Shown one piece after another: positions 63,261 through 64,000 of a stretch of DNA of 64,000 nucleotides. Under the pieces are notes generated by a model. It did not search any database. It worked only from the letters and a program-made list of their open reading frames with translations, and was not told where the DNA came from. This DNA comes from Kocuria coralli (lineage in GTDB: Bacteria; Actinomycetota; Actinomycetes; Actinomycetales; Micrococcaceae). Position numbers and translations under genes: made by a program. Position 1 is the first letter of the stretch. Every line of letters begins with the position of its first letter. The stretch is from contig NZ_ML708614.1 in the NCBI RefSeq assembly GCF_008831305.1, positions 1 through 64,000 on the forward strand, in the 5' to 3' direction.

Positions 63261-63609
63261 AACTCAAGACTCCCACAGGGGTCAGACAGCACAAGGCGAT
63301 TCAGACCCAGGCCGGCGGGGCGGAGAACATGGAATCTCACGCCCCTTGGAGGCAACGCCATCGTCCCCACCATCCGGTTCGCTCCCGGCAAGGAATCCGC
63401 GCGCTCACCCCTGACCCGCGGTTTCCTCGACGTCGCCGGCCGCTACGGCACCCGTGTACTCGTGGTCGGGGAATCAGTCCCGCTGCAGTCGCCGGGGAAG
63501 CCCGGGCGCCCGATACGCGGTGATCGGACCATGCCCTCGCCCGCAAGGCGGAATCGCCGGGCGAGAGAGGGCTTCTCTTTATTTATCACAGCTGTGATAA
63601 TTTCGTTCC
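63261..63609. other. Gap between DUF222-HNH and ABC-F genes
   Basis: 349 nt. A plus-strand frame from about 63333 to 63530 reads NLTPLGGNAIVPTIRFAPG...LTRGFLDVAGRYGTRVLVVGES with protein-like composition but no usable start, possibly a gene remnant. The 18-bp palindrome at 63583-63600 precedes the ABC-F start. Confidence 0.45.
63583..63600. promoter_or_regulatory. Perfect 18-bp palindrome upstream of the ABC-F gene
   Basis: TTATCACAGCTGTGATAA, fully symmetric, in an AT-rich patch ending 9 nt before the ATG. TAATTT (63598-63603), which overlaps its right end, is a candidate -10 box 6 nt before the start, so a bound repressor would block transcription. The binding protein family cannot be named from sequence. 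Confidence 0.75.
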
Positions 63610-64000
63610 ATGGCTTATCTCGACGTCGCCTCCGTGACCTACGCACTTCCAGACGGGCGTCCGCTGTTGGACGACCTGTCCCTCACCGTCGGCGCGGGAG
63701 AGCGCGTCGCGCTGATCGGCGCCAACGGGACGGGAAAGAGCACACTGCTGCGGATCATCACGAAGGAGGTCACCCCCGAACGGGGCGCCGTCGCCTGCAC
63801 GGGAACGCTGGGGGTGATGAGGCAGTTCGTCGCCGGTGGGACCGTCCACGAACTGCTGCTGTCAGTCGCCTCTTCGGCGATCCGCCGGGCGGCCGAACAC
63901 CTCTCGCGCTCCGAAAGGACCATGGCCGAGCAGGGCAGCACCGAATCGCAGATGGCCTTCGCCTCCGCGGTCACCGCGTGGGGCGACGCGGGAGGTTATG
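63610..64000 (+). CDS. ABC-F family ATP-binding protein, N-terminal part
   Basis: First 130 codons of a gene cut by the window end. Starts MAYLDVASVTYALPDGRPLLDDLSLTVGAGERVALIGANGTGKST with Walker A GANGTGKS (about residues 38-45) and no membrane segments, the layout of ABC-F ribosome-acting proteins (translation factors or antibiotic-resistance Vga/Msr/Lsa-like). ATG at 63610. Whether it confers resistance cannot be judged from this part. Controlled probably by the palindrome directly upstream. Confidence 0.85.
   Translation, partial: MAYLDVASVTYALPDGRPLLDDLSLTVGAGERVALIGANGTGKSTLLRIITKEVTPERGAVACTGTLGVMRQFVAGGTVHELLLSVASSAIRRAAEHLSRSERTMAEQGSTESQMAFASAVTAWGDAGGY

Noticed and set aside
1-64000. 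tRNA, rRNA, CRISPR array, insertion sequence or prophage
   Set aside because: No cloverleaf-like conserved tRNA ends, no regularly spaced repeats and no transposase, integrase or phage structural genes were found by reading.

Overview
The window is dense, very GC-rich chromosomal DNA from an actinobacterium. Mycothiol S-conjugate amidase (mca), a WhiB regulator, an LCP cell-wall ligase, a protein O-mannosyltransferase and many leaderless start sites all support this. FemX-type interpeptide-bridge enzymes and the gene content suggest Micrococcales, perhaps Micrococcaceae (Kocuria/Rothia/Arthrobacter-like); the genus is inference. I found no rRNA, tRNA, CRISPR array, insertion sequence or prophage.

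Layout. 1-12.2 kb: the 3' end of cytochrome b (qcrB), an acyltransferase, then ispE-rsmA-tatD-rsmI facing a divergent pmt, then DUF1461, Trm112, DUF3499 and whiB, with TIGR03089 and GtrA genes. 12.3-20.7 kb: purK, purE, an LCP protein, femX, a FemAB-like paralogue, glpX and DUF4245. 20.7-30.3 kb: carbonic anhydrase, fumC, poxB, rraA, a Nudix hydrolase, an orphan prepilin peptidase, an unknown gene, a GT87 mannosyltransferase and a GH18 lipoprotein. 30.4-44.5 kb: a fused polysaccharide deacetylase/glycosyltransferase, PIN-PhoH, a Z-isoprenyl synthase, hemolysin III, mca, DUF4307, greA, ilvA, an AI-2E permease, a nitroreductase, a Bax-inhibitor-like protein and csoR. Several of these blocks have gene order resembling Mycobacterium tuberculosis (Rv1002c-Rv1011 and Rv1080c-Rv1101c regions, from memory). 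44.5-64 kb is more accessory: an ABC exporter with its own TetR, a PIF1-like helicase fused to a degenerate DnaQ-like domain and a BRCT domain, a HAD phosphatase, UvrA2, cardiolipin synthase, AraC/VOC, a LysR-controlled CoA-ligase/crotonase/symporter operon, TfoX-like, DUF222-HNH and an ABC-F protein cut by the window end.

How genes work together. Envelope genes dominate the first half: undecaprenyl or decaprenyl-type lipid supply (ispE, Z-isoprenyl synthase), mannosyl transfer (pmt, GT87), wall polymer attachment (LCP), bridge peptides (femX) and an exopolysaccharide module. Central metabolism is represented by purine synthesis (purK/purE), gluconeogenesis (glpX), the TCA cycle (fumC) and pyruvate oxidation (poxB).

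Most notable observations: about sixteen genes start 6-7 nt after a TANNNT-like box with no leader; two copies of a shared long palindrome lie at gene ends 46 kb apart; a terminator-like hairpin sits in the AT-richer leader of the deacetylase/glycosyltransferase gene; tandem palindromes cover the start of the ABC/TetR operon; the helicase is a three-domain fusion.
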